Of a stretch of DNA of 64,000 nt, positions 9,012-18,090 are shown piece by piece. The notes under the pieces were generated by a model, which worked only from the letters and a program-made list of their open reading frames with translations, had not been told where the DNA came from and did no database searches. Origin of the DNA: Vibrio spartinae (GTDB lineage Bacteria > Pseudomonadota > Gammaproteobacteria > Enterobacterales > Vibrionaceae); assembly GCF_024347135.1 (NCBI RefSeq), contig NZ_AP024907.1, forward strand, positions 3,401,001-3,465,000, read 5' to 3'. Position 1 is the first letter of the stretch; each line of letters starts with the position of its first letter. The translations under genes and the position numbers were made by a program.

Positions 9012-10313
9012 ATGGATTGGCAAATTATTATTGTTTTGTTTGGCACCTTCTTTATTTTCTTAGGATTAGGCGTACCCATCTCATTTGGTATTGCAATCTC
9101 ATCCCTGTTAACGGTGATGCTTTCACTCCCTTTTGATGCCGCCATTGCGGTCATCTCACAAAAACTGGCCTCAGGTCTGGATAGCTTTTCTCTGTTAGCG
9201 ATTCCCTTCTTTATTCTTGCGGGGAATATCATGAATCAGGGTGGTATCGCCCTGCGGTTGATTAATTTTGCCAAAGTGTTGGGCGGTCAGTTACCCGGCT
9301 CATTAGCGCACGTCAATGTACTCGCGAATATGATGTTTGGTTCGATTTCAGGCTCAGCCGTTGCGTCCGCAGCAGCGGTGGGTGGTACGATGGCTCCCCT
9401 GCAAAAGAAAGAGGGTTATGATCCGGCATATTCTGCGGCAGTCAACATTACCTCTTGCCCGACCGGATTGCTGATTCCGCCCAGTAACACTTTTATTGTC
9501 TACTCATTAATTTCTGGCGGAACATCGATTGGGGCGCTGTTCCTCGCGGGTTATATCCCTGGCCTGCTCATGGGATTAAGCTTAATGGTTGTCGCTGCGA
9601 TTATTGCCAAAAAACGGCACTACCCCTTATCCGAAAAACCCACAGGGCAAATCGTGCTGCAAAGAACATTAGATGCATTACCCAGCCTTAGTCTGATCAT
9701 CATCATCATGGGCGGTATTATCGGGGGAATTTTTACCGCGACTGAAGCCTCTGCTATTGCTGTGGTTTATACACTGATGCTGGCCGTGGTGTTCTATCGT
9801 GAAGTCACCTTAAGACAGTTACCCGGGATTATTTTAGAGTCAGTCATTACAACGTCGATTGTGCTGTTGCTGATCGGTGCATCGATGGGGATGTCTTGGG
9901 CGATGGCCAATGCTGATATCCCTTACATGATCAGTGATGCGTTGATGAATGTATCAGAAAATCCGCTGGTCGTGCTCCTCATCATTAACCTGATTCTGTT
10001 AATCGTGGGGATCTTTATGGATATGACGCCGGCCCTGTTGATTTTCACACCGATCTTTCTGCCGATTGCGATGGATCTCGGCATGGATCCGGTGCACTTC
10101 GGGATCATGATGACTTTTAACCTCTGTATCGGTATCTGCACACCGCCAGTCGGTAGCGCACTATTCATCGGTTGCTCCGTGGGTAAAGTGAAAATCGATA
10201 AAGTCATCAAACCGTTACTGCCTTTCTATGCAGTCTTAGTTCTCGCACTGATGCTGGTCACCTATATTCCGGAAGTCAGCTTAGCGCTGCCTCAAGCCTT
10301 CCTCGGCTATTAA
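9012..10313 (+). CDS. TRAP transporter large permease subunit, DctM family
   Basis: A 433-aa polytopic membrane protein (about 12 helices), the transport-catalysing subunit of the TRAP system. Family segments are visible: SFSLLAIPFFILAGNIMNQG (about 56-76), GSISGSAVASAAAVG (about 111-126), PTGLLIPPSNTFIVYSL, then FTATEASAIAVVY, and DMTPALLIFTPIFLPIA near residue 340. Length is normal. It is followed after 59 bases by the GH31 gene without an evident terminator, so uptake and catabolism genes are probably cotranscribed from the promoter at 8161-8473. Confidence 0.96.
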   Translation: MDWQIIIVLFGTFFIFLGLGVPISFGIAISSLLTVMLSLPFDAAIAVISQKLASGLDSFSLLAIPFFILAGNIMNQGGIALRLINFAKVLGGQLPGSLAHVNVLANMMFGSISGSAVASAAAVGGTMAPLQKKEGYDPAYSAAVNITSCPTGLLIPPSNTFIVYSLISGGTSIGALFLAGYIPGLLMGLSLMVVAAIIAKKRHYPLSEKPTGQIVLQRTLDALPSLSLIIIIMGGIIGGIFTATEASAIAVVYTLMLAVVFYREVTLRQLPGIILESVITTSIVLLLIGASMGMSWAMANADIPYMISDALMNVSENPLVVLLIINLILLIVGIFMDMTPALLIFTPIFLPIAMDLGMDPVHFGIMMTFNLCIGICTPPVGSALFIGCSVGKVKIDKVIKPLLPFYAVLVLALMLVTYIPEVSLALPQAFLGY

Positions 10314-10372
10314 TCTCGCTTGTATGCATAAAGGGGTGTCCGCTCAGTACGCCCCAATGTAAGGACTCAATC

Positions 10373-12748
10373 ATGAAAACATTAAAACATTGGCAATGGG
10401 ATTCGGCTCGGGGTAACGAAGTGATTCTTCGCTGTGATGCGAAACATACACTACATATTTTTATCCTCGAACAAGACATCTTCCGTGTATTAGTCAAGAA
10501 AAACGAAAGCTTACGCCTCGACAGAACCTGGACGGTTTCACCGTCAGCCGATGATATCGACTGGCATGGCCGGGCAAGAACCTCAACACAAGGCTATTCG
10601 CTGCCCGATTATCAGTTAAAGCACAATGATGATGAGGTTGAAATCGCCACTGAGCGCCTTAAGCTGACAATCACACAACCTCTGCAACTGCACTGGCATC
10701 ACCGCTCTCAAGGCGACTGGCATCCCCTCGCCCATGATCGTAAAACCGGGGCGATTCAACTTGCCACAAGTTCGGAAGGGGTCGCACACTTCATGCATCG
10801 GGGTGATAACGAGCATTACTTTGGTCTCGGAGAAAAGACCGGCAACCTCAATCGTGAAGGCCGTCGCTTTGAAATGCGCAATCTGGATGCCATGGGATAC
10901 AATGCCAGCTCAACCGACCCGCTCTATAAACATATCCCGTTCTACATTACCCGAACCCCAGACAATGTCAGTTATGGGTTGTTCTACGATAACCTCGCCA
11001 GTTGCTGGTTCGACTTGGGGAATGAGCTCGACAACTATCACATCAAATATCGCAGTTATCGCGCTGAAGATGGCGATCTGGATTTCTATTTTATTCTTGG
11101 TCCTCAAGTGATTGATGTGACTCGCGCGTTCGTCAAATTAACCGGCGGGACAATCTTCGGCCCGAAATGGAGTTTAGGTTATAGCGGTTCAACGATGCGT
11201 TATACCGATGAACCCAATGCACAAGAACTGCTGGAGAGTTTCGTGGATCAGTGCGAAGCGCATCAAATCCCGTGCGACTCTTTCCAACTCTCATCCGGTT
11301 ATACCTCGATTGGCGATAAACGTTATGTGTTTAACTGGAATCACGACAAAGTGCCCAATCCGACGGCCATGTCAGACCATTTCCACCAGCATGGTTTGAA
11401 GCTCGCAGCCAATATCAAACCCTGTTTGCTGCATGATCACCCCATGTATCAGACCGTCAAACAACAGGGGCTGTTTATTCAGGATTCAGAAAGCGATACC
11501 CCGGAAATCTCAGTCTTCTGGGATGCCGACGGCTCACACCTCGATTTTACCAATCCGAAAACGGTGGACTGGTGGCAAAGTAATGTCACTACACAACTGC
11601 TTGAAAAAGGTATCGACGCGACCTGGAACGACAATAATGAATACGAAATATGGGATCGCGATGCGCGCTGTTACGGATTCGGCAGCCCTATTCCTGTTGG
11701 CTTAATCAGACCATTACAGCCACTCCTGATGATGAAAGCGTCTTACCACGCGCAACGAGAATTCGCACCACAATTGCGGCCTTACCTCATTTCCCGTTCC
11801 GGCTGTCCCGGCATGAACCGATACGTGCAGACTTGGAGTGGTGACAACCGAACCAATTGGACCAGCCTGAAGTACAACATCAAAATGGGCTTGGGCATGA
11901 GTTTATCGGGGTTGTACAACCTCGGGCATGATGTCGGGGGATTCTCCGGAGATAAGCCCGATCCGGAACTCTTTGTTCGCTGGGTTCAAAACGGCGTAAT
12001 GCACCCACGTTTTACCATTCATTCATGGAACGACGATGGGACGGTCAATGAGCCGTGGATGTATCCCGAAGTCACACCGATTATTCGCAAAGCGATCGCG
12101 CTGCGTTACCAATTGATGCCTTATCTCTATGATGCGCTTTGGCTGGCCCACCATGCCCATGAACCGATGCTCCGTCCGACATTCCTCGATCATGAGCATG
12201 ATGCCAACACTTGGTCGGAAAATGATGACTTCATGCTCGGCCAGTCACTGCTGGTTGCTTCGGTGGTTGAACCGGATCAACGTCAGCGCGATGTTTATCT
12301 CCCGGAGAATACCGTGGGATGGTATGACTTCTATACTCACCAATGGTTTAGTGCCGGTCAAACCATCACGCGACCAGCCGCATTAGAAACCCTGCCGCTC
12401 CTTGTTAAAGCTGGCTGTGCATTACCACTCAATCCGGAAGCTGGCGTCCCCAACACGCAGCATGACAACCAACGTGTCATGCTGATCTTCCCGGCTCAGG
12501 GCAACCATCATTTTTCCCAAACCATTTTTGATGATGATGGTGAAAGTTATGCCTATCAGGACGGGCACTATTTAGAACTGTCTCTGGCTGTCACGAGCGA
12601 TGCCAAAACAGTTCAGGTCTCTGTCTCGACATCTGGTGACTTTAACCCCGATTACAATTGCGTCGAGATTCGACTCCCGATGACAGAAAACCGCCAACTC
12701 ATCGTCAACGGTCAACCGGCCGAAAAGCATCATCGCATTTCAATCTGA
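10373..12748 (+). CDS. Glycoside hydrolase family 31 enzyme
   Basis: A 791-aa retaining alpha-glycosidase of family GH31 with no signal peptide, so cytosolic. The N-terminal beta domain (about 1-240) is followed by the (beta/alpha)8 barrel. The likely nucleophile is Asp420 in ATWNDNNEYEIWD and the acid/base is Asp491 in QTWSGDNRTNW. Further family marks are WSLGYSGSTMRYTD, GHDVGGFSGDKPDPELFVRW and HSWNDDGTVNEPWMYP. GH31 includes alpha-glucosidases, alpha-xylosidases, sulfoquinovosidases and others. Its place between a uronate transporter and uxuB suggests it frees a uronate or glucose from an imported alpha-linked oligosaccharide. Substrate is unproven. Confidence 0.92.
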   Translation: MKTLKHWQWDSARGNEVILRCDAKHTLHIFILEQDIFRVLVKKNESLRLDRTWTVSPSADDIDWHGRARTSTQGYSLPDYQLKHNDDEVEIATERLKLTITQPLQLHWHHRSQGDWHPLAHDRKTGAIQLATSSEGVAHFMHRGDNEHYFGLGEKTGNLNREGRRFEMRNLDAMGYNASSTDPLYKHIPFYITRTPDNVSYGLFYDNLASCWFDLGNELDNYHIKYRSYRAEDGDLDFYFILGPQVIDVTRAFVKLTGGTIFGPKWSLGYSGSTMRYTDEPNAQELLESFVDQCEAHQIPCDSFQLSSGYTSIGDKRYVFNWNHDKVPNPTAMSDHFHQHGLKLAANIKPCLLHDHPMYQTVKQQGLFIQDSESDTPEISVFWDADGSHLDFTNPKTVDWWQSNVTTQLLEKGIDATWNDNNEYEIWDRDARCYGFGSPIPVGLIRPLQPLLMMKASYHAQREFAPQLRPYLISRSGCPGMNRYVQTWSGDNRTNWTSLKYNIKMGLGMSLSGLYNLGHDVGGFSGDKPDPELFVRWVQNGVMHPRFTIHSWNDDGTVNEPWMYPEVTPIIRKAIALRYQLMPYLYDALWLAHHAHEPMLRPTFLDHEHDANTWSENDDFMLGQSLLVASVVEPDQRQRDVYLPENTVGWYDFYTHQWFSAGQTITRPAALETLPLLVKAGCALPLNPEAGVPNTQHDNQRVMLIFPAQGNHHFSQTIFDDDGESYAYQDGHYLELSLAVTSDAKTVQVSVSTSGDFNPDYNCVEIRLPMTENRQLIVNGQPAEKHHRISI

Positions 12749-12760
12749 GAAGAGAGCAAC

Positions 12761-14236
12761 ATGAATACGATTGCAAATACACAACTGAATTCTGGCGTAT
12801 CTTTACCAGAATATGATCGAAGCCGTCTGGTCACCAGAATCGTTCACTTAGGATTCGGCGCATTCCACCGCGCACATCAGGCACTCTTTACCGATGAAAC
12901 TTTACAAAAAACCGCCAGTGACTGGGGGATCTGCGAAGTGAGTCTATTTAGCGGAGAAGACTTGATCACCGCACTGCGGCATCAGGATCACCGCTACACC
13001 GTGGCCGAAAAAGGCGCCCAGGAAACGGCCGTCAAAGTGATTGGGGCAGTGACAGAGTCATGCCATCCTGAACTGGATAACATTCAAGCTGTTCTGGAGA
13101 AAATGGTGGCCCCTCAAGTGGCAATCGTCTCGATGACGATCACCGAAAAAGGTTACTGTGTCGATCCGGCAACCGGTCAGCTCGATCTGGATAATCCTTT
13201 CATTCAGCAAGATCTACAAACACCACACGCCCCGAAATCAGCGCTGGGTTATATCGTTGAAGCGTTAAAACAACGTCGTGACCTCGGATTACAACCCTTT
13301 ACGGTCATGTCGTGCGATAACATTCAAGAAAACGGGCATGTCGCCAGAGCAGCGGTACTTGAATTTGCTCAGCAACTTGATCCACAACTTCGTCTCTGGA
13401 TTGAAAATCATGTCACTTTTCCTTGTACCATGGTCGATCGCATTGTACCGGCAGCCACGCCTGATACACTCGACGAGATTGCAACCTTACTGGGTTGCCA
13501 CGATCCATGTGCAATTGCCTGTGAACCGTTCAGACAATGGGTTATTGAAGATAATTTCGTCGCCGGACGTCCCGAATGGGACGTCGCTGGTGCAGAGTTT
13601 GTCGACGACGTCGTCCCCTACGAAGAAATGAAACTGAGAATGCTTAACGGAAGTCACTCGTTTCTCGCTTACCTAGGCTACCTCGGTGGCTATGAGCATA
13701 TCTCTGATACCATGACTGATGCGGGCTATCGTCAAGCAGCTTTCGATATGATGATGAAAGCGCAGGCTCCCTCACTCAATATGCCGGAAGGAACGGATCT
13801 ACACGCCTATGCCACTCAATTGATTGAACGTTTCACCAACCCAAGCTTGAAGCATCGGACATGGCAAATCGCGATGGACGGCAGTCAGAAAATACCACAA
13901 CGGATGGGGCGCAGCCTGAGCTATCATCTGACGCATGGCAGTGATTTTTCGTGGATTGCGACCGGAATTGCCGGCTGGATGCGTTATGTCTCTGGTGTCG
14001 ATGAAGCCGGCAATGAGATTGATGTGCGCGATCCGATGGCAAAACTGCTGCGCGATATCTGTGATCAACACGGTCTCAATGTCTCGGTTGTGCCGGCATT
14101 ACTCGGCGTAGAAGCGATTTTCTCTCGTGAACTGGGCCAAAACCCACAAGTGATTGAGGCTGTCAGCCGTGCCTATCAATCGTTATTGGATAACGGCGCC
14201 CGCGCAACAGTCGCCGCGCTGTCAGGAGAAAAATAA
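12761..14236 (+). CDS. uxuB: Fructuronate reductase, mannitol dehydrogenase family (UxuB-like)
   Basis: A 491-aa NAD-dependent long-chain polyol dehydrogenase. It starts with the nucleotide-binding segment [20 protein letters not shown] (about 26-46). The middle contains [13 protein letters not shown] (about 180-193) and [11 protein letters not shown]. The catalytic region is [20 protein letters not shown] (about 290-310), holding the family lysine, asparagine and histidine. It would reduce D-fructuronate to D-mannonate, the substrate of UxuA. Neighbours (uxaC overlapping by one base, kdgK, eda) favour fructuronate reductase over mannitol dehydrogenase or tagaturonate reductase. It starts 12 bases after GH31. 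Confidence 0.9.
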   Translation: MNTIANTQLNSGVSLPEYDRSRLVTRIVHLGFGAFHRAHQALFTDETLQKTASDWGICEVSLFSGEDLITALRHQDHRYTVAEKGAQETAVKVIGAVTESCHPELDNIQAVLEKMVAPQVAIVSMTITEKGYCVDPATGQLDLDNPFIQQDLQTPHAPKSALGYIVEALKQRRDLGLQPFTVMSCDNIQENGHVARAAVLEFAQQLDPQLRLWIENHVTFPCTMVDRIVPAATPDTLDEIATLLGCHDPCAIACEPFRQWVIEDNFVAGRPEWDVAGAEFVDDVVPYEEMKLRMLNGSHSFLAYLGYLGGYEHISDTMTDAGYRQAAFDMMMKAQAPSLNMPEGTDLHAYATQLIERFTNPSLKHRTWQIAMDGSQKIPQRMGRSLSYHLTHGSDFSWIATGIAGWMRYVSGVDEAGNEIDVRDPMAKLLRDICDQHGLNVSVVPALLGVEAIFSRELGQNPQVIEAVSRAYQSLLDNGARATVAALSGEK

Positions 14237-15648
14237 TGAAAAACTTTATGGATGAAGACTTTTTACTTGAGACGGAAACAGCACGTCGTCTGTACCACGA
14301 ATATGCCTGTCATCAACCCATCTATGATTATCACTGTCACCTGAGTCCGGCAGATATCGCCAATGACCGTCACTTTGAAAACCTGACTCAAATCTGGCTG
14401 GCGGGAGATCACTACAAATGGCGAGCCATGCGCTCAGCGGGTGTATCTGAGCACCAGATTACCGGTGACGCCAGCGACTACGACAAGTATCTCGCTTGGG
14501 CACACACGGTACCACAAACGTTAGGTAATCCTCTGTATCACTGGACCCACCTCGAACTGCGTCGCCCGTTCGGTATCACCAAGACCTTGTTGGGGCCACA
14601 AACGGCTGATGCTATCTGGGAGCAATGCAAAGCATTATTAGCCACACCCGACTACTCGGCCCGGGGGATCATGCAACAAATGAACGTCGTCATGGCCGGG
14701 ACCACCGATGATCCGATTGATTCGCTCGAACACCACCAAGCCATCGCTCAGGATGACAATTTCGACATTGCTGTCCTCCCAAGCTGGCGCCCGGACAAAG
14801 TATTCAAAATTGAACTCGATGGTTTTTCTGACTATATACAGAAGCTGGGCGAAGTCGCTGATATCAATGTTCAGCGCTTCAGTGATTTATTGAGTGTACT
14901 CGATAAGCGTCTGGCCCATTTCGATGCACACGGTTGTCGCGCAGCAGACCATGGGATCGAAATTGTCCGCTATGCGCCCATTCCGGATGAAAAAACCCTC
15001 GATGCCCTGCTGACGCGTCGTTGCAATGGCGAGATGCTCTCTGAACTGGAATGCGCTCAGTTTTCAACTGCGGTACAAGTCTGGCTTGGTCAACGCTATG
15101 CCAAACTTGGCTGGGTGATGCAGCTCCACATTGGCGCCCAGCGTAACAATAACAGCCGCATGTTCGCACAACTCGGCCCGGATACAGGTTTCGACTCGAT
15201 TGGTGATCGGCCGTTTGCCTTTGAACTGGCTCATCTTTTAGATGAGATGGATAAAACGGATGCTTTACCTCGGACCATTTTGTATTGCCTCAACCCCAGA
15301 GATAACGAAATGATGGCAACCATGATCGGTAACTTCCAGGGAGGCGGAATCGCTGGCAAAGTTCAGTTTGGGTCTGGATGGTGGTTTAACGATCAGAAAG
15401 ACGGGATGCAGCGCCAAATCGAGCAACTGTCACAGCTTGGTCTACTCAGCCAGTTCGTCGGAATGCTGACCGACTCTCGTAGCTTTCTCTCTTACACCCG
15501 TCACGAGTATTTCCGCCGGATTCTGTGCAATATGCTAGGGCGCTGGGTTGAAAACGGTGAAATGCCGAATGACTTCTCCTTGCTCGGTCCGATGGTTGAA
15601 AATATCTGTTTTGGCAATGCGAAACGCTATTTTGAGGCGAGGGGCTAA
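14236..15648 (+). CDS. uxaC: Glucuronate isomerase
   Basis: A 470-aa enzyme that isomerises D-glucuronate to D-fructuronate (and galacturonate to tagaturonate). The amidohydrolase-like barrel begins with the metal-binding [15 protein letters not shown] (about 30-45) and [20 protein letters not shown]. Later segments [18 protein letters not shown] (about 294-311) and [19 protein letters not shown] (about 414-432) are typical UxaC. Length matches E. coli (470 aa). Its start codon shares one base with the uxuB stop (TAATG), implying translational coupling. Confidence 0.97.
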   Translation: MKNFMDEDFLLETETARRLYHEYACHQPIYDYHCHLSPADIANDRHFENLTQIWLAGDHYKWRAMRSAGVSEHQITGDASDYDKYLAWAHTVPQTLGNPLYHWTHLELRRPFGITKTLLGPQTADAIWEQCKALLATPDYSARGIMQQMNVVMAGTTDDPIDSLEHHQAIAQDDNFDIAVLPSWRPDKVFKIELDGFSDYIQKLGEVADINVQRFSDLLSVLDKRLAHFDAHGCRAADHGIEIVRYAPIPDEKTLDALLTRRCNGEMLSELECAQFSTAVQVWLGQRYAKLGWVMQLHIGAQRNNNSRMFAQLGPDTGFDSIGDRPFAFELAHLLDEMDKTDALPRTILYCLNPRDNEMMATMIGNFQGGGIAGKVQFGSGWWFNDQKDGMQRQIEQLSQLGLLSQFVGMLTDSRSFLSYTRHEYFRRILCNMLGRWVENGEMPNDFSLLGPMVENICFGNAKRYFEARG

Positions 15649-15651
15649 CGG

Positions 15652-16608
15652 ATGAAACATATCGCCATTATCGGTGAATGTATGATTGAGTTGAATGGCA
15701 AACCGTTCGGCCCGATGCAACAAACTTTTGGCGGTGATACCCTCAACGCAGCCGTTTATCTTTGCCGGGGTTGCGCTGCCAATGTTGAACCGGAGAGGAT
15801 TCAAGTCTCCTACGTTACGGCTTTGGGTCGCGATCCGCTTAGCCAAGGTATGATCTCGCGTTGGCAACAAGAAGGACTCGATACCGAATTGGTATTGTGT
15901 GATGAACAACGCTCCCCGGGGCTGTATTTAATCCAGCTCGATGAGCAGGGTGAACGCACATTCTTGTACTGGCGGAATCAATCGGCAGCGCGCTATTTGA
16001 TGCAACATCCGGATATTGACCAGATCAAAACGGCGCTGACCGATGTCGATATGGTCTTCCTCAGCGGTATTACCCTCGCCATTTTGCCTGAGCAAGATCG
16101 GATGGAATTACTGAACCTGTTGGCGAAACTGCGTCAACAAGGCGTAGAAATCGCATTTGACAGCAATTTCCGCCCGGCACTTTGGCCCGATGATCATCAT
16201 GTCACCGTGAAAACCATCTATGAGGCCATGTATCGGCTCACCGGTTTAGCCTTGGTGACGTTTGATGACGAACAGCAACTGTGGGGCGATCCCACACCGA
16301 CACACACGCTGAATCGCTTGAAAAAGCTTGGGGTGCAGCACTGCGTGGTTAAAATTGGGGCAGATGGATGTCTCGTCCAAGGGGATGACACATCGGCTCA
16401 CACCGTGGCCACCACGCCGGTTGCACAGGTCATTGATACCACCTCGGCCGGTGACTCATTCAATGGCGGTTTTTTGTCTGCCTACTTAGCCGGATACGGA
16501 CTGATTGAATCGTGCCAACGCGGCAATCAACTCGCGGGGACAGTCATTCAACATCGCGGTGCGATTATCGATCCTATCTATACTCAGGCTGCGCTACTCT
16601 CTCAATAA
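15652..16608 (+). CDS. kdgK: 2-keto-3-deoxygluconate kinase, PfkB family
   Basis: A 318-aa sugar kinase that phosphorylates 2-keto-3-deoxygluconate to KDPG. The N-terminus IAIIGECMIELNG and the substrate loop QQTFGGDTLNAAVYLCR fit KdgK. The C-terminal PfkB signature with catalytic Asp is DTTSAGDSFNGGFLSAYLAG (about 263-283). It sits 3 bases after uxaC and 9 bases before eda, in pathway order. Confidence 0.95.
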   Translation: MKHIAIIGECMIELNGKPFGPMQQTFGGDTLNAAVYLCRGCAANVEPERIQVSYVTALGRDPLSQGMISRWQQEGLDTELVLCDEQRSPGLYLIQLDEQGERTFLYWRNQSAARYLMQHPDIDQIKTALTDVDMVFLSGITLAILPEQDRMELLNLLAKLRQQGVEIAFDSNFRPALWPDDHHVTVKTIYEAMYRLTGLALVTFDDEQQLWGDPTPTHTLNRLKKLGVQHCVVKIGADGCLVQGDDTSAHTVATTPVAQVIDTTSAGDSFNGGFLSAYLAGYGLIESCQRGNQLAGTVIQHRGAIIDPIYTQAALLSQ

Positions 16609-16617
16609 GGAACAACC

Positions 16618-17247
16618 ATGTCTGACATTAAACAGCAAATCAAAGCAATCAAAATCATTCCTGTGATTGCGATCGACAAAGCCGAGGACATTATTCCTCT
16701 GGGTAAAGTATTAGTTGAAAACGGCCTGCCCGCAGCAGAAATCACCTTCCGTTCTGACGCAGCCGCGCAAGCCATTCGCCTGCTGCGTGAATCACAACCG
16801 GACATGCTTATCGGGGCAGGCACAGTGCTTAACCGGGATCAGGTCATTGCCGCCAAAGAAGCAGGTGCGACATTTATTGTTTCTCCCGGTTTTAACCCCA
16901 ATACGGTCCGAGCCTGCCAAGAGCTGGGAATTGAAATCATTCCGGGCATCAACAATCCGAGTGTCGTTGAAGCCGCGCTTGAAATGGGCATCACCACCAT
17001 GAAATTCTTCCCGGCAGAACCATCGGGCGGTATCAGTATGGTTAAATCTTTGCTTGCCCCATATACCAGTCTGGAGCTGATGCCGACCGGCGGGATTAAG
17101 CCATCCAACGTCAAAGATTACCTCGATATCCCTCGCGTGATTGGCTGTGGCGGAACTTGGATGGTCGAAAAATCACTGATTGAAAATGGCGACTGGGAAG
17201 AACTCGCCCGTCTCACTCGTGAAGCCGTCGCTTTGATTCAAGACTAA
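16618..17247 (+). CDS. eda: KDPG aldolase (2-dehydro-3-deoxyphosphogluconate aldolase)
   Basis: A 209-aa class I aldolase that splits KDPG to pyruvate and glyceraldehyde-3-phosphate, ending the uronate pathway. The Schiff-base lysine lies in the TTMKFFPAEPSGG segment (about 127-139); the base-donating region is NGLPAAEITFRSDAA (about 38-52), and IGAGTVLNRDQ and LMPTGGIKPSNV are phosphate-binding loops. Last gene of the operon, followed 30 bases later by a terminator. Confidence 0.96.
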   Translation: MSDIKQQIKAIKIIPVIAIDKAEDIIPLGKVLVENGLPAAEITFRSDAAAQAIRLLRESQPDMLIGAGTVLNRDQVIAAKEAGATFIVSPGFNPNTVRACQELGIEIIPGINNPSVVEAALEMGITTMKFFPAEPSGGISMVKSLLAPYTSLELMPTGGIKPSNVKDYLDIPRVIGCGGTWMVEKSLIENGDWEELARLTREAVALIQD

Positions 17248-17276
17248 GACCTGACGCTCCCTCGCAATAACAACCG

Positions 17277-17303
17277 AAAAAGCCTTGTGAACAAGGCTTT
17301 TTT
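17277..17303 (+). terminator. Terminator at end of the uronate operon
   Basis: An 11-bp perfect stem (aaaaagccttg 17277-17287, complement 17292-17302), tetraloop tgaa, T run on the right. It separates eda from the carbapenem island. Confidence 0.93.
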
Positions 17304-17369
17304 CACCACGACCAATCACAATGAATGTGGTAATTCATACGCTTCATTACCGTCGAATACCGGGACTTT

Positions 17370-17405
17370 CCCTGTATAGCGAGCCCTGTATCGCTATCCC
17401 TGTAT
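17370..17405. repeat. Triple ccctgtat iteron with embedded palindrome
   Basis: The octamer ccctgtat occurs three times at 17370-17377, 17384-17391 and 17398-17405, with an exact period of 14 bases. The central copy lies between the arms of an inverted repeat (atagcga 17376-17382, tcgctat 17391-17397). The layout resembles a multi-site protein-binding array. It lies between the eda terminator and the AT-rich carA leader; its function is unknown. Confidence 0.6.
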
Positions 17406-18004
17406 AAAAAGAACTCAACCGTCATCGACGTCGCACTTCTCTCTCACATGCCTTAATTTTTCAGCCCCCTGACTATCAATTATTTCCTCATGCAGAGATG
17501 AGCACAGCACATGGTTATTTCGTAACCAAATGATCATCTCACAACAAAACAGTAGCGACTCATTTTTTTAGTCAATTTCTATTGCTATATACAATAACTC
17601 AGTCAATGAGTAATAAAATTAATCAAATACTGACAACTCGAATAATTAAACAATTGATAAAAACCAATTTAAATATCATCAAAAAACACAATAAAATCTA
17701 TTTAATAATTAATAACCATAATTCATAAACATAGAGTGACCAAACAGAAAATTAAACAAAATGTAACAAAACAAATAATATATTTACAATTAAAAAATCC
17801 TTAAAAATCATATAGATATAAACACAAATCAACCAACAAAAATATATAGATATCTAATTAATATTGTTATTCAATCAGATAAAAAAATAGTTTTAATAAT
17901 TATTAAATTCATGATAATAATTTAAAATTAGTTGCAAAATTTAATCTGTTTTAATTTTGTTAATGATTTATTAATAGTGTGATCTATATAGCACTTTAAT
18001 ATTT

Positions 18005-18040
18005 AACAACATTGACAAAAAATTAATGTTGTTTAGATTA
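18005..18040 (+). promoter_or_regulatory. Putative carA promoter with overlapping operator-like inverted repeat
   Basis: A consensus -35 TTGACA (18012-18017) is followed after 16 bases by tagatt (18034-18039), a plausible -10. Transcription would begin near 18046, about 45 bases before the carA ATG. Over this lies a perfect 9-bp inverted repeat, aacaacatt (18005-18013) and aatgttgtt (18025-18033), with 11 bases between arms and 20 bases centre to centre. One arm covers the -35, the other the spacer, so a dimeric regulator bound here could control the operon. Confidence 0.6.
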
Positions 18041-18090
18041 TCCGCCACAAAGGAATCATTAAAAACCAATTAAATTCAATAGAGGTTTCC

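Larger units (their letters stand above)
17304..18090. other. Long AT-rich intergenic region upstream of carA
   Basis: About 790 bases without a convincing gene. From about 17560 onward it is strikingly AT-rich, with long A and T runs unlike the uronate genes to the left. It contains the ccctgtat array (17370-17405) at its left end and the putative carA promoter with an inverted repeat (18005-18040) at its right end. Such composition is typical of acquired DNA silenced by H-NS-like proteins. I find no regulator gene (for example a carR/luxR homologue), tRNA or integrase here. Confidence 0.7.

Noticed and set aside
15535..15909. Minus-strand ORF across the uxaC/kdgK junction
   Set aside because: Antisense to two clear genes with strong family motifs.
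17304..18090. A hidden regulator gene before carA
   Set aside because: All frames are broken by frequent stops; only the repeats and promoter can be supported.
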